Position numbers and translations under genes: made by a program. From Zasmidium citrigriseum (lineage: Eukaryota; Ascomycota; Dothideomycetes; Mycosphaerellales; Mycosphaerellaceae), in assembly GCA_002786025.1 (NCBI GenBank), contig NHNW01000051.1, positions 1 to 64,000 of the forward strand: a stretch of 64,000 nt of DNA, read 5' to 3'. Shown here one piece after another: positions 23,498 to 34,971 of the stretch (its first letter is position 1; every line of letters starts with the position of its first letter). The notes under the pieces were generated by a model. It worked only from the letters and a program-made list of their open reading frames with translations. It did not search any database and was not told the origin of the DNA.

Positions 23498-23524
23498 CAT
23501 TCGTACCCCGCTAGGGTATAAACG
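23498..23524. repeat. D palindrome, copy 5 (between pol and ORF3)
   Basis: CATTCGTACCCCGCTAGGGTATAAACG, followed by TAAAAGTAC. About 345 bases upstream of the ORF3 ATG in the sense direction and 460 bases beyond the pol stop. Confidence 0.85.
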
Positions 23525-23986
23525 TAAAAGTACGGGAATTGTTAGTATTAGGATTAACTAGGGGCATGTAGAGGTCTAGCATATAATAAAGATGTCGTAG
23601 ATAGCGATAAAAGGCGTATACGTATAGCCTATCGTCTATCTATAAGGAGTATATCGAGGAAGATAAAGATAGCGACTAGGACTACGAGCTAGCGCGGACG
23701 CGAAAGCCTATATCGTATAAGAGCACCCCGTCCAAGACAGCCGCTCTATCTACCCTAAAGACTCTACATTTCTCGAAGACGAAGTATCCGTAGTGCTCTA
23801 CTTGGAGGCAACTACTTCAAATCTAGCAACTTCGGCTTATACGCGATCTAGGGAGTAGTAGGTTTCTAAAAGCATATAGGCCTTAGTTATAAGGCCGATA
23901 TAACAAATAGAGTGAACAAGTAAGAGTTTTCGAAGAAAATCCAGCTAGTCGTACCTCTAGTACCCTTCCCTTTCTTTAGAGCTTAG

Positions 23987-26900
23987 CTACGGGAGGCTTA
24001 ACCGTAGATAAGCGATACCTAGCTTAGCAAATTGTAGGTCTTCTTCCTTAAGATTATTATTATCTTCCGGTTTATCTTTATCTTCGGCCTTAAATAGTCG
24101 CGGCTAATTAGCTTTAGCGACATTAGGGGTAGGATCGTTAACATCCTCTTCTATCGTACGGAATAGGTAGATAACCTTCTTAAGAAGATAGTACGCGAAG
24201 GTCCTATCTATTTTAGTACTATCTAGTTCCTCTAGTAGATAGGAGTATAGCCGTTCTAGTTTCGAGAAGCTAGTTATGTCTCTTTCTCTAATACGGAAGG
24301 GTCCTTTCTATCGGAAGGATAACTTGTCGGATTTGTTGTACTTATCTTCGGCACGATATATAAGAACTATATCGCTAGGCTAAAATTCCTCGAAGCTAAC
24401 GTTATTGCGACTATCGTAGTACTACTTTGTAGTAGCCTTTATCCGCTTCTAGCGAGCCTAGAGTTCCTTAAGTAATCCTTCTATTCGCTAAAGTTGTTTA
24501 GCGCGATACTATAGAAGTGTTCCGTAGTTACGAACTACACCCTAATCTCAGATAGTAGTAGTAGGGTACTCGACTTCGATAGGCAGTACCGCTTTATACC
24601 CGAATATAATAGTATAGGGAGATTAGCTAGTTCGACTATTAGTTGTCGTTCGATCCGCCTAGGTAATAGTAGGAACCTATTTCCTCCATCTAGTTAGGGT
24701 ACTATTTATAAGTTTAGTAAGGGCATCTAGCAATAGGCGATGTCTAACTTCAACTTAGGCATTCGAATACGGATTGTATAGGGAAATACGAACTCTCTTA
24801 ATACCTAGGCTAGTAAGTAGACGAGCTACTTTACTAGCGTGCTACTTCGCATTATTAAGAATAATCTCTAGAGAGGTTCCATATCGATAGAAGACATCGG
24901 CATATAGCTAGTCGGCGATAATCCGGGCTATTACTTTCTTAGAAGAGTAGTTAATATACTTAACTTCGATCCACCTACTAAGTACCTCCCTTACTACGAG
25001 TAGACACCTATAGGTATTAATATAGACAGGATCTATAGCCTACCTTTCGCTAACGAAATTCTACATAGTTGGGCGGAGTTTAGCTAGCCGAGGGTGTCTA
25101 TTCCGGTAGTTATATAGACTATATAATTTAAAATACTTAGAGTAAGATAGATATAGTCCTTCCTACTAGTACCTCCGCTAGATTATATTAAACATAATGT
25201 TAGTACTACGGTAGCTATTCTTCTCGTAGAAGGTATGTAAGATCTAGTCCTATATATAGGGTTAGTCTATAATACGCTATAATAGAGTATACTTATAGGG
25301 TTGCTAGAACAAGATACCGCCTTAGACTACGAACTTCCTTAACTATAATACTAGTATACGGTATCGCTAGCGTATTATTCCTCGCGGGCGGCGACGTTTA
25401 GCTGTAATTTAGGCTAGCTGTTAGGAAGTCTTATTATAATACTCTAGGTAATTAAGAATACTAGTATCCTCCTACGGAGGATTAGTTCGCTATACTAGGT
25501 ACGTAAGGTAGAAGTCGTCGTCGATTATAGCCTTAACATCCTCTTCCTCTACTAGCTCCTCGTAATCTTATTCCGTAGCTAGCTTACGAGACAGGCTATT
25601 AGGAGCAGAATGTTTAGTCCTAGGTACATGTCGAACTTCGAAGGTAAACAGTCGAATCTAAGCAATCTATCTAGTAATAGCTACATTCGGTAGATCCGAT
25701 AAAGCCTTATTAAGCTAATATATTAGCGTATTAGCATCTACTTCTAAGATAAAGTAGACACTAAACAACTATAGCTTTAGTTTCCGTAATGCTTTTAGTA
25801 CTCTAAGGCATTCGCGTTTTCTAGTATTATACTTCTACTTAGGAGGACTAAAAAGGCTAGATTCGAACTAGACTAGATGTCGAACTTTAGAGTTCTTCGG
25901 GTCGCATTGTATAAGGACTACTCTAAAACCTTCGCTAGAAGCATTAACTATAAGCACGATACCTCCTCCTTCCTTAGAGTAGTCGATTAACTTTAAAGCT
26001 AGAGCTTCGACGAGGAGACGGGCAATAGTATCCTTAGTATCCTAATGCTTCTATTCCTAGACAAACTCCGTATCCTTCTATAGGAGTTAGAAGAGCGGCT
26101 TTCCTCGAATAGCTAGTTTAGGTACCTAGATCCGGAAGTATATAACTAGTCCTATCTAGATCCTAACATCCTTCTAGTAGGTAGGGGTAGGCTATTCTAA
26201 TATCTTTCGTACTCGTACTACATTAGGGTAGCGACTAAACTTATTAGTTACATAGCCTATAATCTTAACCTTCTTATAAAGAAGTTAGAGCTTCTTCCTA
26301 GCTATAGTATAACCGGCACGTTCTAGATCCGCAAGGACTTTATCGATTACTATAATGTATTTAACTACAAATCTCCGTAGGCTAGGCTCAATATATTCCC
26401 TATTATAATTAGTCTTCGGGCCCTTAACGCTAATGTCGTCTAGAAAAGGCCGAGCTCGATAGGAGATATAGGCTATTAGTACTTAAGTAATAGCTCTTAC
26501 GAACTAAGTAACTAAGTTTGTAGCTCCTTACGGGAGAGTAGTCTATCGGAACAATCCAAGTAGTATGTCGAAAGCCGTAATGTCTCTATAGGATTTATAT
26601 AGAGTAACCTAATTATATTTAGAGAAGATGTCGATTAAGCTCGCTATCTTGTACCTAGTAAAGTCTTCCGAGAAGCTATTAGTGTTAGGGGGCAAGTTAG
26701 CATCCCGAATAATAACCTTATTAATCTTAATAGTAGTATTAATAAGCCGATAGGTCCTCTCCGGACTAGTGGACTTCTTCCTAACTAGGAAGTAGGGGTT
26801 CCGATAGCTCGAGTAGCTAGACTCGATCGTTTGCGCTTTAAGCCTCTCGCGAATTATGCCTTTAACTACAGACCGAAGTAATAGATTTAAACGGAAGGGC

Positions 26901-27611
26901 GGGTGTTACTATAGCGTGTATAGTATCGTCCGGATATATTATAGCCTAATTACCTCTTCTCGAATTCGTCCCAAATACTCGAAGCTATAGGCAATAGCTA
27001 CCTCTCTATTATAGAGCATCTCGTAGATTATTTCTAGTTCTAGAGGGAGTAAGTCTATACCGATCTCGATAGCATCTAGACGTTCCTAGGTTAGCTAGCT
27101 TCCTTTAGGAATATTAGAAAACTTCTTAATTAGATATTTCCTATTAAACTTGCTAGTTCCTAGGGGAAGTGTCGCTTTATACGCTAGACAATCGTTACGC
27201 TAGGTAAGGGATCCACCGGGTTTCGAGCCGTTAGTTCTCGAACTATCTTCCTTAATAGGGCGAACTTTCTTAGCTTTCCGTTTATATATAGTATACACAT
27301 CGGCGGTTATACTAACGGGCGGGCGTATATAGGCTTGTCTCCTTAACCTTCGAGCCGCTTTGTTAATAGTTGTAGTAAGGAGAATGCCCTTAACATTATT
27401 ATTATCCTAATCCTCGATATAGAGAAATCTAGCTTTAGCGATGTTAGGTAGTAATTCGGCGGCGGTAGTAACGTTAGGGTAAGAATTTTCAACTCCCCTC
27501 CCTTTTTTAAATACCGCGAACGTGGATGCTAAGGATCTAGAAGGTAGAGAGTCTAACCTAGGAGCGTAGTAGTTAATTCCTACGTTCGTACCCTAGTAGG
27601 GTACGAACGTT
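23987..27611 (-). pseudogene. Element D pol: reverse transcriptase-RNase H-integrase, lightly RIP-damaged
   Basis: One minus-strand frame to TAG at 23987-23989. RT is unusually readable: V-R-K-K-S-T-S-P-E-R-T-Y-R-L-I-N near 26.75 kb, S-Y-R-D-I-T-A-F-D near 26.58 kb, and the catalytic box P-F-L-D-D-I-S-V-K-G-P-K-T at about 26412-26450, with both Asp intact. The sequence after it (L-R-R-F-V-V-K-Y, D-K-V-L-A-D-L-E-R-A-G-Y) is typical of fungal Ty3/gypsy elements. RNase H follows (about 26.0-25.6 kb), then integrase, with R-I-I-A-D near 24.9 kb and a GPY/F end K-L-S-F-R-stop-K-G-P-F-R-I-R-E at 24290-24330. Scattered TAG/TAA inactivate it. The frame differs from gag-protease and opens near the palindrome at 27582. 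Confidence 0.9.
27582..27610. repeat. D palindrome, copy 6 (between gag-PR and pol), perfect
   Basis: A 13-base arm ACGTTCGTACCCT, centre AGT, and a perfect inverse arm: a stem of 13 pairs with a 3-base loop if transcribed. It lies where the gag-protease frame ends and the pol frame begins. Confidence 0.92.
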
Positions 27612-30453
27612 AAGAACCTAAGTTCTTCGCTAATCTTAGGGCGCGAGCCCTTTAGAGGATCCTAAGATCCTTAGGAATCCGAAGATTTATTACAAATACT
27701 ATCCTAATAGATAGTATATGTTCCTACTAAGATAGGGGAGACTAGCGTAGGTATCGATTCCCCTATAATTTTAGGGTTAGCCTAGGACTACGAAGGATAT
27801 CGTCTGTCCGCTTACATCTAGTTATAGTAGCTTAGATTCCCGTAAAGTAAACGGAGTTCCCTCGCCTATCGGTAATAGTCCCCTCCCATATACTATTATT
27901 ATAGTTAACGCTAGTTAGCTAGACCTTCCGGCACTAGGGGCGTCCTAGGATAAATAGTATCGATAGGGAAACCGAGACCAAGAAATCCTAGAAGAAGGTA
28001 ATACTATGTACTATAATCTTTAGGGCGCGAGTAACTCTACTAAACTAGTAAGGTCCGCTAGCGCCGCTTATGTTAATGTTTACATTACCTATAATAGGGA
28101 GTCCGAGCTAGGAAGCTAGTTTATAGCTTATAATGCAACCCTTAGATCCTTCGTCAATTAAAGCGCGAACTATATGCTCGATATAGCTAACGGTAGCTAT
28201 TACCTAGGGGCTGGGAGCTAAAACTAAATCCGTAGTAACACTAGAGAGATTAATTTTCGCGCTATCTTTATATAGCTTACTAGCCTCGGGCGGTCTGGAG
28301 AATCTTATATCTTCTTACGGAAGTTGAACGGCTATAGACACACGCTAGTTAGGTAAATTAACTTGCACTATAGCGCTAGTCTACGGTGTCTCCCTATACT
28401 TCTTAAGCTCGTCTATAAATTCGGAGTTATTAAGGATTCTCTACGACTAGTACTTCGCGAAGGTAGCGTTGTAAGTTATTATATTACTAATGGTGACATT
28501 AAGCGGGGCATTTATTACCTGTTTGCTCTAGAACAACTTGTCGTTTCCCCCGCTATAGGCGCGGACGTAATATAGAAATGCCTTACTCTTAGGCTTACCT
28601 CGGCGAGCCGCAACTAGTACGTTAAGAGGTACGGTATCCTTAAACTTATTACCCCTATCTATTATGGATTCCTTACGCTAGGAATGGTTCTAGTCCATAG
28701 TCTAAGTTTGTGTCTAAGAATCCTTAGTTATATTCTTAACCCTAGGCTAAAGATCCGAGCGGCGAAGTTAGTTATAGGATTCCGGAAGGTTAGCGATAGG
28801 GGTGTTATTAGCACGAAGTTGCCGAGTTTTAGCTACTAAGGACTATTTACGTTCCTTGTTCTTAAGAATTCTAGTAGGTGCAAATCGTGTCTTCGAAGTT
28901 ATGCTTACCTTCTCCTACGAGCGGGTAGTAGCATTAGAGTAATAGTCTCTATCTAGTAAGTACTTAGGAGTAATATAGAAGGATCCATGTTTATACTAAT
29001 CGAAGGCGTCCGTAGCTTCTTCGATAATCTTAGAGCGTTGTACGTACTAGAAGGCAGGATTATATAGTTCCTTAGATTCGCTAACCCCAGCGAAGTAGAC
29101 CTTAGCCGACAATAACGTAGGTAGCGCTATAGGAGTTAAAGTGGAGTTTCTAGTAATAGAGCTATTATTACTTCTCCATTTAGCTAGAAACTTATTAGCA
29201 TTAGTTCCCGTAAAGGCAATCTTCTCGGTAGGCTATTCTATTCGAATAGCTAGTAGTATACTATACAACTTTAGCTTAGTTCTATCCTATCGCCATGTTA
29301 TAGACTTCGGGTTGTAGCTACCCTTAGGTCCTAAGTACTACTTGTTGTCTAGTAGATAGTAGTAACTGGCATTAAGGAACATCTTAAACATCTTATAGGT
29401 AGCTCTAGTATAACTAGGCTTACTGTAGTTCTAGTACTTGTCGGCTATAGTAGGACCTATTAGAGGAGCTTTCCTCTACTATATAGTAAAGACTCTAGTA
29501 TTATACCTACTGGAGATATTTCTTATCTAATCCGTAGCTTAAGGGTTAAGTAGTATTACTCTACTTAGGTATTAGCGTTGCATTATAGCGATTTCTATAC
29601 GATAAAGTCGATCGGTAAGTAAGCTAATCTTAGCATTATAAGAAGCCGGAGTAACATTCGAAATATAAGACAAGCTAATATCTAACACAGGTTGTCTATC
29701 TTCGACAGACTTCTACAAAGTCCTTATTTATATAGTCGTCTCCTTCTAGGCAAGGTTGTACCCTTCATTCCCTTTAATCAGGCGTATAGCTTCGTCGAAG
29801 ATCTTGCCGAACTCCCGGAAGCTATATTCGCGCAAGGGGTATAGGTTGAACTTCTAATATAGCTTTCGCTACAACTAATTAGGAAGTCCTTAGAGGAACA
29901 GTCGGGTACGAGAGTTGTCTTCCATGTCTACCTTCTTAATTTTCTTACTCGTAGTAATAAACTAGCGGCAGTAGCTAGACAAGTTATCTCCTATAGAACG
30001 ATTAGTACCGGCAAGTTGTTCTAGATACTAGCGGGTTCTAAGGAGCATAAAGGCATCGGTCTAGGCAAATTCGTAAGCAACCTCAATACGGAACTTTTTA
30101 TAATCCCCATCTTCGTACCCTAGAACTCGAGTAACACGCGGGCGAGTTAGTAGATTGGTGTTTAGTCGGAAGCGAGACAACTTCTTAACATTAGTTAAGT
30201 TAGGGTTGTACTCGGCAATTAAATTGTCGAAACGATCGATAAAGGTAGAGACGTTCTTCCCATCGAAGAGAGGATTCTTACTCGAGCCTAGTATAGGCAT
30301 TTTAGGCCGCAAGTTAGGGAGAACTAAAGCTAGTTGCTAGATAATAGCCTAAGGATCGGCCTACTAAGTAGCGCTAGTAGAAGACCTAGCAGCCTAGCTA
30401 CTTCCTCCGCTATTACTATTACTAGCGTTGGCGTTAGTAACAGGAGTAGCCAT
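27611..30453 (-). pseudogene. Element D gag-protease, lightly RIP-damaged
   Basis: Starts at an intact ATG (30453-30451), M-A-T-P-V-T-N-A-N-A-S. The stretch 30312-30061 is still open for 83 codons and contains N-P-L-F-D-G-K-N-V-S-T-F-I-D-R-F, a gag core signature of fungal Ty3/gypsy elements (F.GKNV..F...F). The same frame runs on to a retroviral-type aspartic protease near 28.0-28.2 kb with A-L-I-D-E-G-S-K-G-C-I-I-S, the I-D-E-G-S form also found in element C, and I-L-G-R-P further on. No typical zinc knuckle was identified. The frame runs up to the palindrome at 27582 and stops just after it. Gag would form the particle; the protease would cleave the polyprotein. Confidence 0.87.
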
Positions 30454-30837
30454 CTAAGAACGATAAGATCTTCCTCGGGTAAGAAGTAGGGGACGCGGGC
30501 CGGGAACTTTAGAAGTAGTACTTATACTCGCTCGAGTTAGTAACTATTCTAAGCTAGGAGTCTTAACTTCTTCAGAGCTAGAGGACCTATCGGCAGTAGA
30601 TACCTTTAGCTTGGAAGGACTAAGATCTACTAGCAAGTTACGAAACTTAGGGTTAGCGTTAGGATCTTCCTATCTTAAAGGTTAATTAATAGGAGACTCT
30701 TCTCCCGACCTAGACTCTTGTAGCGGCGAGCTGCTTATAAGAGGTGACTTGGATCTACTTAAACTACACCCTCTAGTAAAGTATGTAGTAGAAGGCAGTT
30801 AGTCCTAGGGGCTAGTAGTTAGAATCCTAGTAGTAGA

Positions 30838-30865
30838 TTGTTCGTACCCCGGCGGGGTATAAAAG
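30838..30865. repeat. D palindrome, copy 7 (leader, upstream of gag)
   Basis: TTGTTCGTACCCCGGCGGGGTATAAAAG. About 385 bases upstream of the gag ATG in the sense direction. Confidence 0.88.
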
Positions 30866-31989
30866 TAAGATATAAGGATTTGTTACTTGTTTAGTAACAC
30901 GAGGGGTACAAATTGGACACGAAAGCGTCCTTATCAATTAAAACAGACAGAAACAATGTTTTTGTAAGGGTTTTACAACTTGGGTAATAATAAGACATAG
31001 CCTTAAGCCGAGTATAGCAATAGGGTGTAGATATAGATAGGTAGATATAAATTAAACAGTTTAAACAGCAAGTGTGTAATAGAAAGCAAGGATACAGATA
31101 TGTGTAGTACAAAGTAATGTGTAAGGGCAGTACTAGTTATAGTACGGGTGTAGTGCTAGTAACGAGTTCGCTATTACTAGAAGTAAGAGGTACTAATTAA
31201 TAGTAATTCTTCTTAGCGAGGTCCGGAGGTAAGGCTACATATTAATGCTTCCTCGCCCAAGTGCATAGGCCTAATAGCCGTTGCCATGTTAGGTAGCTGC
31301 GATTCAGTTAGCGGCTTCGATCTAGACTAACAAACCTTATTCTAGGGATCGTAGCCTTACGAGTAGTTACCCCTTTCTAAGCTCCTGCCTAGAACGACTC
31401 TTCTAAATGCCTTATCCTATAGCGGTTTCGAATCTTAATAGTCCGAAGGTAGTTAAGTCGGGGCGTAATCTCGGCTATCTATAGATAGCATCTAATTTTA
31501 ATAAAGGAGAGCGTATTGCTAAGGGCAGTTGTCGTGTTCGCGAGAAGCGGTTGTTAGGGTTTCCGCTATGCCTACTTCCGCCGAGTAGTAAAGCATAGCG
31601 CTACCCGTCCGATTTCTAGAGGTTCCGAGTGTTCGTATAGTATATGTTCGAGCTTCGCCTATTAGATACGTCCACCTAATAATATAATCTCTAGTTTTCC
31701 GTGTGTGCCTATTTCGTTTAACTAACTACAGACTCGAGCCTATTTCTGTAGCCGAACTGTTGTATCTGTTGTTCTATAGTGCTAGGTTGTTCGTACCGAA
31801 GCTCCTATATGCCGAATGTCGTATGTATCGTGTTTCTTATATTCTTATATCTTTCCTTAATATAGCCACGCTAGCGTTGCTCTTGTAAATGCTCTTGCTT
31901 ATATCGAATCTGTCGGAGTGCGGTTTCGCGAGGGCGCATTATCGAATGCTCGAAGGTTAGAAGTCGGAAGAAGACGGGTATGTCTTCTA
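30866..31989 (-). other. Element D 5' leader
   Basis: About 1.1 kb between the primer site and the first palindrome. It keeps many CA and TG dinucleotides, especially at 30890-31130 (for example TACAAATTGGACACG), so RIP has been weak here. On the sense strand it is rich in ACAA/CAAG/ACAG repeats near 31700-31850, common in retrotransposon leaders. No gene seen; the plus-strand run at 31703-31888 has no support. Confidence 0.6.
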
Positions 31990-32001
31990 CCCTCGTACTA
32001 A
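31990..32001 (-). other. Element D primer-binding site
   Basis: Sense TTAGTACGAGGG (TTGGTACGAGGG before RIP), ten bases inside the 5' LTR. The TGG start pairs with a tRNA 3' CCA end. The same sequence, with the preceding TAGTAG, is present next to the 5' LTR of element C. The tRNA cannot be named from here. Confidence 0.7.
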
Positions 32002-32011
32002 CTACTAAAAA

Positions 32012-32369
32012 TATAACCTAGCGCCTATAGACCAACCCACCTATAGTCGCTAAGTAGGTAATAGAGCTAAAGAGGGGTTACAGGCGATAGATCTTAATAG
32101 AGGATGTAACATAGCTCTATTAGTAGGTTCGGATGTGCGGAGGTATTCGTATATATAGAGGTACTTCCGAAGGAAGCTATAAAAGAAGAGAAGAAGTTTA
32201 GTGTATAGGATTTTACTATATCTATCTATGTCGCATAATGTACAAGAAGCTAGTCGTATGTATGTAAAGTAGGTATCGTAATAATAATAAAGGTACTCGT
32301 AGCTTAGAGGTTAAAGGTAGGCGCTAGCAGCCTCGGCATTTGCCGCAGAAGCCAGCTAGCTAGCCCATA
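32012..32369 (-). repeat. Element D 5' LTR (right), with duplication CTAG at 32370-32373
   Basis: 358 bp. It retains more TG/CA than the left copy (for example GGATGTGCGG against GGATATATAG; CATTTGCCGCAGAAGCC against TATTTGCTATAGAAGCT), so it is the less mutated of the pair. Confidence 0.95.
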
Positions 32370-32373
32370 CTAG

Positions 32374-34971
32374 CTAGTTCTAGAGCTAAGGGTAGAAGCT
32401 CTTAAGAACGTAATTAATATCGGTCGTCGTAGGCTAGAACGTTAGATCTATATCCGAAGGTATAAAGCTATTATATAGCGTATAACGACGCCGAGTAGGA
32501 GCTACCTCGATCGTAGAATAGGTAAGAAGTAGCTTATTCTTATCTAGATCCTTAAGGAAGTCGAGGAAGTAGGTACTAGACTCTATACTCTTAAGCTAGT
32601 TCGTTAGAAAGCCTCGAATCTAGTTGCTATCTACTCTAGTTAAAGAGTCCTTTAGATATCTAAAGGGCTATAACGCTTTCTTAAGATACTACTAGTAGGG
32701 ATAAAGAAGGCGCTTCGAAATAGCCTAGAAGAACTCTCGTAGACAGTACTAAGCTCTATCGTAATCTAGGGGAGGTAGATTAACCGCCTAAGTTACTACC
32801 TATTAAAACTTCTAAGTATTAATAACCTTATACTTAGGGCTCCTTATAGGTAAGTATCTATACGGCTCTAACTCGTAGAAGGCCTACTTATAGTTCGTTA
32901 GAACGCTAACGGGTATAGAGTTACTATCGCTAGTATTAGGAAGCTAATCGAGGTCGATAAGCGCTACTATTAGCGCCCTAGAGTCTAGTTCTTACTAAGA
33001 CGGGTCTTCTTCTATATCTTTATCCTTAGGGTTAGGGGTAGAAAGGTTATCTCGGCTAGTACTATTAAGCTTACGAAGGGACTCGTTAAGATCTTCTTCG
33101 CTATCGTCGTTATTCTTAGTCGATAGGAGCGCCTAAGATTCGGGTTCTAGGGCGGGCTTAAAGCGAGTACTTCTTCGCGTACCGCGCGAAGAATTATTAA
33201 GTAAGGGGCCTATACTATCGAAGAGGTTATTAAGGTCGATAATAGCCTTCTTCTTACCCTTTAGGCGTAGCGCCGTAATGTTAAACTCCTCCTAAGTATC
33301 GACTATCTCTTCGTCCTTATCCTCGTTATTATCGTTACCGTTTAGGGTAGGTAGAGACTTCTAACGCTAAGGTAACTACTAAGTCTACGTCTTAGGCTCT
33401 AGCTAAGAATCCTCGATAGAGGGCTAGATATCTTAAGGCTCGTCCTCGCTATTAGCACTAGGCGGGGCTACTAATAGCGTCTTCGAGCTACGGATCTATA
33501 AGTTTATAGTCCTCGACTTCTTATCTAGGCTCCGATAATATAGTAGCTTAATACGAGTAAAGGACTCCTTTAACTTCTTAGGACTCTCTTCGCTCTAGGC
33601 AATAGTCTTAGCTATATTAAGGACTAGCGTCGTATCTCGGTAAGGGCTTATAGAACGACCGCGCTTCTAACTAACCTAACTTAGCTCCTTAGATACTACT
33701 TCGATATAAAGGCGAGTAGGACGAATAACGAACTAAGAGGGGTAGACTTACTAAGAAGTACTACTTTAATCCGCTTTAAACTCGGCCTAAGTCTAGCTAT
33801 AAAGGGCTCTAGTCTTATAGTCTATAGTAATATAATAGTAGTTTTTATTATACTTATACCTATCGTAGGTACTCTAGGCGGCGCTAAGCTTATTCTAGCT
33901 CTTACGGTATAGTCTATCGTTAATCTCCTATAGATACTCGTCGTCGATCTAAAGAAGACCTATCTAAGCGTTCTTGCCTTCTATATACTTCTTCTTAGTA
34001 GTACGGTAGTCTAGATAGATAGGCTTACGCGAGAAAGTCGTTAAATTCTTTAAGTTCTTATCGACTAGCTCTGTCTTTACGCGGGCTAAGTAGTACTTAT
34101 TAATAGCTACTACAACCTATCGCTAGTTCTAGCCTTCCTTATAGGTATACTTAATTATAGGAGCTAGATTAATCGTCTCGTTCGAGGAAAGAAGGAGGCT
34201 AGGATCGCGCTTACTATTATCTATAGCTTCCTAACGCCTATCGTTAATAAGGTACGGATAATAGTAGAGGGGAGTAAGCGACTCGTTATTATTAATAATC
34301 TCCTAGATCTTAAGTATAGCCTCGCCTCGGCGGAGAACGTTCTTCTTAGATTCCTTTACTAAAGGTAGCCTCTTAGCGTTCGTATTAATTAGTCCCTCTA
34401 CTTTTAGGCGGTACTACTTAAGGTAGATAATTACGCTAGTAAGGACTAAGTCGAGGTACTCCTTAGTCTAGGCGGCCTTATTATTAATATAGCTAAAGAG
34501 ATCTATCGCCGTAGTATTAAGATCGCTATTATACTCTTAAGATAGCTTATTAAGAGTATTAGAGATACCTTAAATAAGGCCTAAGTCGTAGTTATAGAAG
34601 TAGAGGCTCGTAAAGTCGCTACGGTTCTTAACCGTATAGCTCTAAAGACTTAAAGCGAGGTTACTAAGGACCTAATTATTCTACTAGGAAGCGGTATAGC
34701 TACTAATAACTTAAGCGCCTATAGTTAGAATAACCGTAGTAGAGGAAGACTAAGCGGCCTTAGCGGTAGCTCGAGCTACTTTAACTTCGGCCTAGTTCGT
34801 AGGCGTAAATAAAGCAGTAGATAAAGAAGTAGTAGGCCGAGAATCCTCGGTAGGTATATCTTACTACTTAGCTAGCTACTTCTTAGCTACTAGCTTAGTA
34901 ACGGTCTCGGCGCCTAGCTTAATAACGGGAGTTTTAGTAGGCGGGACGTTAGGATTCTCGATATTAGCTAT
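32374..34971 (-). pseudogene. Element C large 3' accessory frame, N-terminal part (866 codons)
   Basis: Starts ATA (34971, from ATG): M-A-N-I-E-N-P-N-V-P-P-T-K-T-P. Exactly 866 codons to the D insertion, then 602 more in phase beyond it (15151-13346), about 1468 in all. Readable parts: E-I-I-N-N-N-E-S-L-T-P-L-Y-Y-Y-P-Y-L and V-V-V-A-I-N-K-Y-Y-L-A-R-V-K-T, with an acidic, Ser-rich stretch near 33.0-33.4 kb. A C palindrome lies in frame at 33173-33191. No family recognised; it is not homologous to D ORF3 or ORF4 by eye. Many TAA/TAG. Confidence 0.7.
33173..33191. repeat. C palindrome, copy 2 (inside the large 3' frame)
   Basis: CTTCGCGTACCGCGCGAAG, read in frame as S-R-G-T-R-R on the sense strand. 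Confidence 0.85.

Larger units (their letters stand above)
15152..32369 (-). mobile_element. Element D: giant (17.2 kb) multi-ORF Ty3/gypsy retrotransposon, youngest insertion
   Basis: 358-bp LTRs at 15152-15509 and 32012-32369, in sense starting TATGGGC (from TGTGGGC) and ending GGTTATA. CTAG flanks both sides (15148-15151 and 32370-32373); with a 4-bp duplication the interrupted C frame closes in phase. Minus-strand order: primer site, leader, gag-protease (one frame), RT-RNase H-integrase (another frame), ORF3, ORF4, polypurine tract. Seven copies of a D-specific palindrome mark the boundaries. RIP is milder than in A, B and C: some CA/TG, TGG and CAA codons survive, and RT keeps F-L-D-D. 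Extra 3' genes in LTR elements are known, but I know of none with this architecture. Confidence 0.93.

Noticed and set aside
28363..28575. 70-codon plus-strand run
   Set aside because: Antisense shadow of D gag-protease.
15634..30865. Spaced GC-rich palindromes as a CRISPR array, tRNAs or bacterial-type terminators
   Set aside because: Spacing is 1.1-4 kb and follows ORF boundaries, there is no cloverleaf, and the surrounding genes are eukaryotic retrotransposon genes.
31703..31888. 61-codon plus-strand run, hydrophobic
   Set aside because: Antisense in the D leader, no homology, short; the sense strand there is a typical CAA-rich leader.
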